Positions 15,835 through 17,484 of a DNA stretch of 17,484 bases are shown piece after piece. The notes under the pieces are model-generated. The model saw only the letters and a program-made list of their open reading frames with translations. It searched no databases and was not told the DNA's origin. Each line of letters opens with the position of its first letter. The first letter of the stretch is position 1. This DNA is from JBLHLB01 sp047618505 (GTDB taxonomy: Bacteria; Planctomycetota; UBA1135; GCA-002686595): the NCBI GenBank assembly GCA_047618505.1, contig JBLHLB010000049.1:1-17484 (forward strand), given 5' to 3'. A program made the translations under genes and the position numbers.

Positions 15835-17070
15835 ATGCCCCAGAACATTGTCTTCAGCGAGAAGGCCCTCGAACTGCAGGCCATTGCCCGCGAGATCGCC
15901 GATAAGCACGTCCGACCCCAGGCCGCCAAGTATGACAAGGCCCAGGAGTACAACTATGACGCTGCTCGGGCCGTTGCGGAAGCAGGTCTCTTTCGCACCT
16001 TCATCCCCGAGGAGTACGGGGGCTCCGGAGCCGGGATTCTTGCCCTGGCCCTGGTGACCGAAGAATTAGCCAAGGCAGATTCTGGCTTCGGCGTGGCCTT
16101 CGCAGTCAACGCCCTCGGCTCTTTTCCGATCGTAGTCGGTGGAACCGAAGAGCAGAAGAAGAAGTGGTTGCCACAGATTGCATCGGGCGAGAAGTTCGTC
16201 GCTTTCTGCCTCTCGGAGAAGTTTGCCGGTTCCGACGCTGGTGGACTGTCGGTGACGGCGGAGGAGGACGGTGACTCCTACATCCTCCGCGGTGAAAAGA
16301 AGTGGACCACCAACGGTGGCGTCGCGGATTTCTACACCGTGTTCTGCGTGACAGATGCGACGTCGAAGTCCCGTCGCATCAGCGCCATCCTGGTGGAGAA
16401 GGGGACCCCCGGCTTCGAGGTCAAGAAGGTCGAGGACAAGATGGGTATCCGCTGTGTGCCTGTCGTTGAGACGCACTTCGACAACGTGCGCGTGCCTAAG
16501 AGCAATCTGATCGGTGGCCGTCCCGGAATGGGATTCAAGCACGCCATGATGACGCTTGACCGCGCTCGACCCGGTGTCGCGGCCCAGGCCGTCGGTGCCG
16601 CCCAAGGTGCCCTGGACCTGGCCGTGCTGTACTCCAGCCGTCGCAAGCAGTTTGGTGCGCCGATCTCGAGCTTCCAGATGGTGCAGCAGATGTTGGCGGA
16701 CATGGCCATGAAGACAGAGGCCGCGCGCTACCTCGTCTATGCGGCCGGCGCCGCAGTGGACGAAGGTAAGAAGAATCTCACCAAGATGGCCGCCATGGGC
16801 AAGTGCTACGCCTCCGACGTGGCCATGGAAGTTGCCACGGACGCCGTGCAGATCTTCGGTGGGTACGGCTTCATGGAGGACTACCCCATTGCCAAGTTCT
16901 TCCGCGACGCCAAGATCCTTCAGATCTATGAGGGAACCAACCAGGTCCAGCGCATGGTCATTGCCCGTAACCTGATCAAGGAAGTCGACAGCCTTGATCA
17001 CCTCAACGAGTTTATTCCCCGCGAGATCCAACAGACTTACTCAGACGCCCCCGACAAGACCGGGGAGTAG
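15835..17070 (+). CDS. Acyl-CoA dehydrogenase
   Basis: 411 residues of the FAD-dependent acyl-CoA dehydrogenase family, which desaturates acyl-CoA at alpha-beta in fatty acid or branched amino acid degradation and passes electrons to ETF. Seen in order: an N-terminal helical domain with PEEYGGSGAG (58-67), the FAD motif FCLSEKFAGSDAGGL (124-138), KKWTTNGGVADFY (155-167), the C-terminal helical domain with YSSRRKQFGAPISSFQMVQQ (266-285) and the family signature QIFGGYGFMEDYPIAKFFRDAK (339-360). The catalytic base is E366 in IYEGTNQVQR, the usual place in short- and medium-chain enzymes. Chain length cannot be assigned. It starts at ATG 15835. It stands alone in the window, with no ETF or thiolase beside it. 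Confidence 0.95.
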   Translation: MPQNIVFSEKALELQAIAREIADKHVRPQAAKYDKAQEYNYDAARAVAEAGLFRTFIPEEYGGSGAGILALALVTEELAKADSGFGVAFAVNALGSFPIVVGGTEEQKKKWLPQIASGEKFVAFCLSEKFAGSDAGGLSVTAEEDGDSYILRGEKKWTTNGGVADFYTVFCVTDATSKSRRISAILVEKGTPGFEVKKVEDKMGIRCVPVVETHFDNVRVPKSNLIGGRPGMGFKHAMMTLDRARPGVAAQAVGAAQGALDLAVLYSSRRKQFGAPISSFQMVQQMLADMAMKTEAARYLVYAAGAAVDEGKKNLTKMAAMGKCYASDVAMEVATDAVQIFGGYGFMEDYPIAKFFRDAKILQIYEGTNQVQRMVIARNLIKEVDSLDHLNEFIPREIQQTYSDAPDKTGE

Positions 17071-17083
17071 TCAGCAGTTGATA

Positions 17084-17220
17084 ATCGGCGGTACGGAACC
17101 AGGTTCGCCGCCACTATTTGCCAAACCGAATCGGGGCGGTGCTTACGCCTTGCGGCACTGAGCGCCGCCCCGATTCGGTTTGGCAAATAGTGGCGGCGAA
17201 CCTGGTTCCGTACCGCCGAT
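17084..17220. repeat. Perfect 56-bp inverted repeat with 25-nt spacer
   Basis: The left arm (17084-17139, starting ATCGGCGGTACGG) and right arm (17165-17220, ending CCGTACCGCCGAT) are perfect reverse complements. With two G-U pairs the stem extends inward to about 62 bp, leaving a 13-nt loop (17146-17158). Flanks outside the arms do not match and no clear target-site duplication is visible. No T-run follows, so it is not a typical intrinsic terminator. It begins 14 nt after the acyl-CoA dehydrogenase stop. It could be a non-autonomous palindromic element, a REP/BIME-like repeat or a very stable 3'-end hairpin cut by RNase III. No other copy is seen in this window. Confidence 0.9.
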
Positions 17221-17309
17221 CCGGGGTGGCGATTGACAACCTGAGAGCTTCGCTCGTTCCCCTGCTCAATCCACGTCAGCGATAGAACTTTCAATTCATC
17301 GCCGCGGCC

Positions 17310-17484
17310 CCGCTATTTTCCTATGCCCGCAAAGGGAACCCGCTGCCCTCGTCTTGCGTCAGAGGGAAGAAGGGGTTCGGGAGGAAAGTCGCCTGTGTTT
17401 CGTAACGGACAACCAAGTCCAGGGATGTCGTAATCCCGCGTGCGAGCACGTCTTCTCGATCCACTAGGGGTCAAACCCCGGGGA
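17310..17484. other. Unresolved edge region; possible structured RNA on + strand
   Basis: After a TATTTT element (17314-17319) come several short hairpins on the + strand: AACCC/GGGTT (17337-17341/17373-17377) enclosing CCCTC/GAGGG (17346-17350/17362-17366), GGGAT/ATCCC (17422-17426/17433-17437), CGTG/CACG (17439-17442/17447-17450) and GGGG/CCCC (17467-17470/17476-17479). GAGGAAAGTC at 17381-17390 matches the universal CR-I core of RNase P RNA and follows a P3-like nested hairpin. The following CGGGCU of most RNase P RNAs is absent, and the later conserved blocks are missing or beyond the edge. A minus-strand frame is also open from the right edge to TAG at 17313-17315, so a protein C-terminus cannot be excluded. 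The 17221-17309 stretch shows only an isolated TTGACA at 17233. Confidence 0.25.

Noticed and set aside
16066..17031. Minus frame of 321 codons opposite the acyl-CoA dehydrogenase
   Set aside because: Long antisense frames are common against this gene family in GC-rich DNA. The protein has no domain pattern.
17084..17220. Integron attC site or ordinary intrinsic terminator
   Set aside because: The ends lack the attC GTTRRRY/RYYYAAC core sites, no integrase or cassette array is present, and no T-tract follows the hairpin.
17463..17484. tRNA T-arm (GGGGTCAAACCCC)
   Set aside because: The loop lacks the TTC of a T-loop and no acceptor, D or anticodon arms fit upstream. This also excludes a visible selC.
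1..17484. CRISPR arrays, insertion sequences, prophage genes
   Set aside because: No short regularly spaced repeats, transposase motifs or phage structural genes were seen on either strand.

Overview
This is a GC-rich bacterial chromosomal window with ordinary housekeeping and envelope genes. No phage, transposase, CRISPR array, tRNA or complete rRNA was recognised. The exported proteins (a SodC, an RND metal pump with a lipoprotein adaptor, a signal-peptide selenoprotein, a membrane-anchored SGNH protein) indicate a Gram-negative envelope. The gene mix would fit a Planctomycetota-like lineage, but that placement is a weak inference.

Layout. 1-583 (-): N-terminal third or less of Mfd, cut by the window edge. 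724-1404 (+): a decayed DUF2167 gene with a missing middle and several frame changes. 1401-2078 (-): RNase III. 2158-2340 (+): a small acidic protein, possibly leaderless. 2430-4658 (+): monomeric NADP isocitrate dehydrogenase with all key residues present. 4655-5839 (-): a thioredoxin-like protein whose reading frame is split by a single in-frame TGA. 5867-7081 (-): dGTPase-type HD hydrolase, directly upstream of the TGA-split gene. 7463-9492 (+): a SAM methyltransferase translationally coupled to a membrane-anchored SGNH/AlgX-like protein. 9663-10211 (+): Cu/Zn superoxide dismutase lacking the conserved disulfide. 10219-15634 (-): a CusB-like adaptor followed by a CusA-like pump carrying a large insertion. 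15835-17070 (+): acyl-CoA dehydrogenase. 17084-17220: a perfect 56-bp inverted repeat. 17310-17484: an unresolved edge region with several short hairpins.

The standout is the gene at 4655-5839. Read with TGA as selenocysteine it gives one 394-residue exported protein with a Cys-Val-Sec motif in a thioredoxin-like context. A perfect 7-bp hairpin with apical loop GGUCU starts 15 nt after the UGA, so the loop lies 22 nt downstream, as expected for a bacterial SECIS. No Sec machinery (selA, selB, selC, selD) lies in the window, so that part must be checked elsewhere in the genome.

Working links between genes: sodC and the Cus-type pump converge and may both serve copper and oxidative stress in the periplasm. 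dgt and the selenoprotein probably share a transcript. Several gene pairs converge with overlapping or almost touching stop codons, which leaves no room for intrinsic terminators between them.
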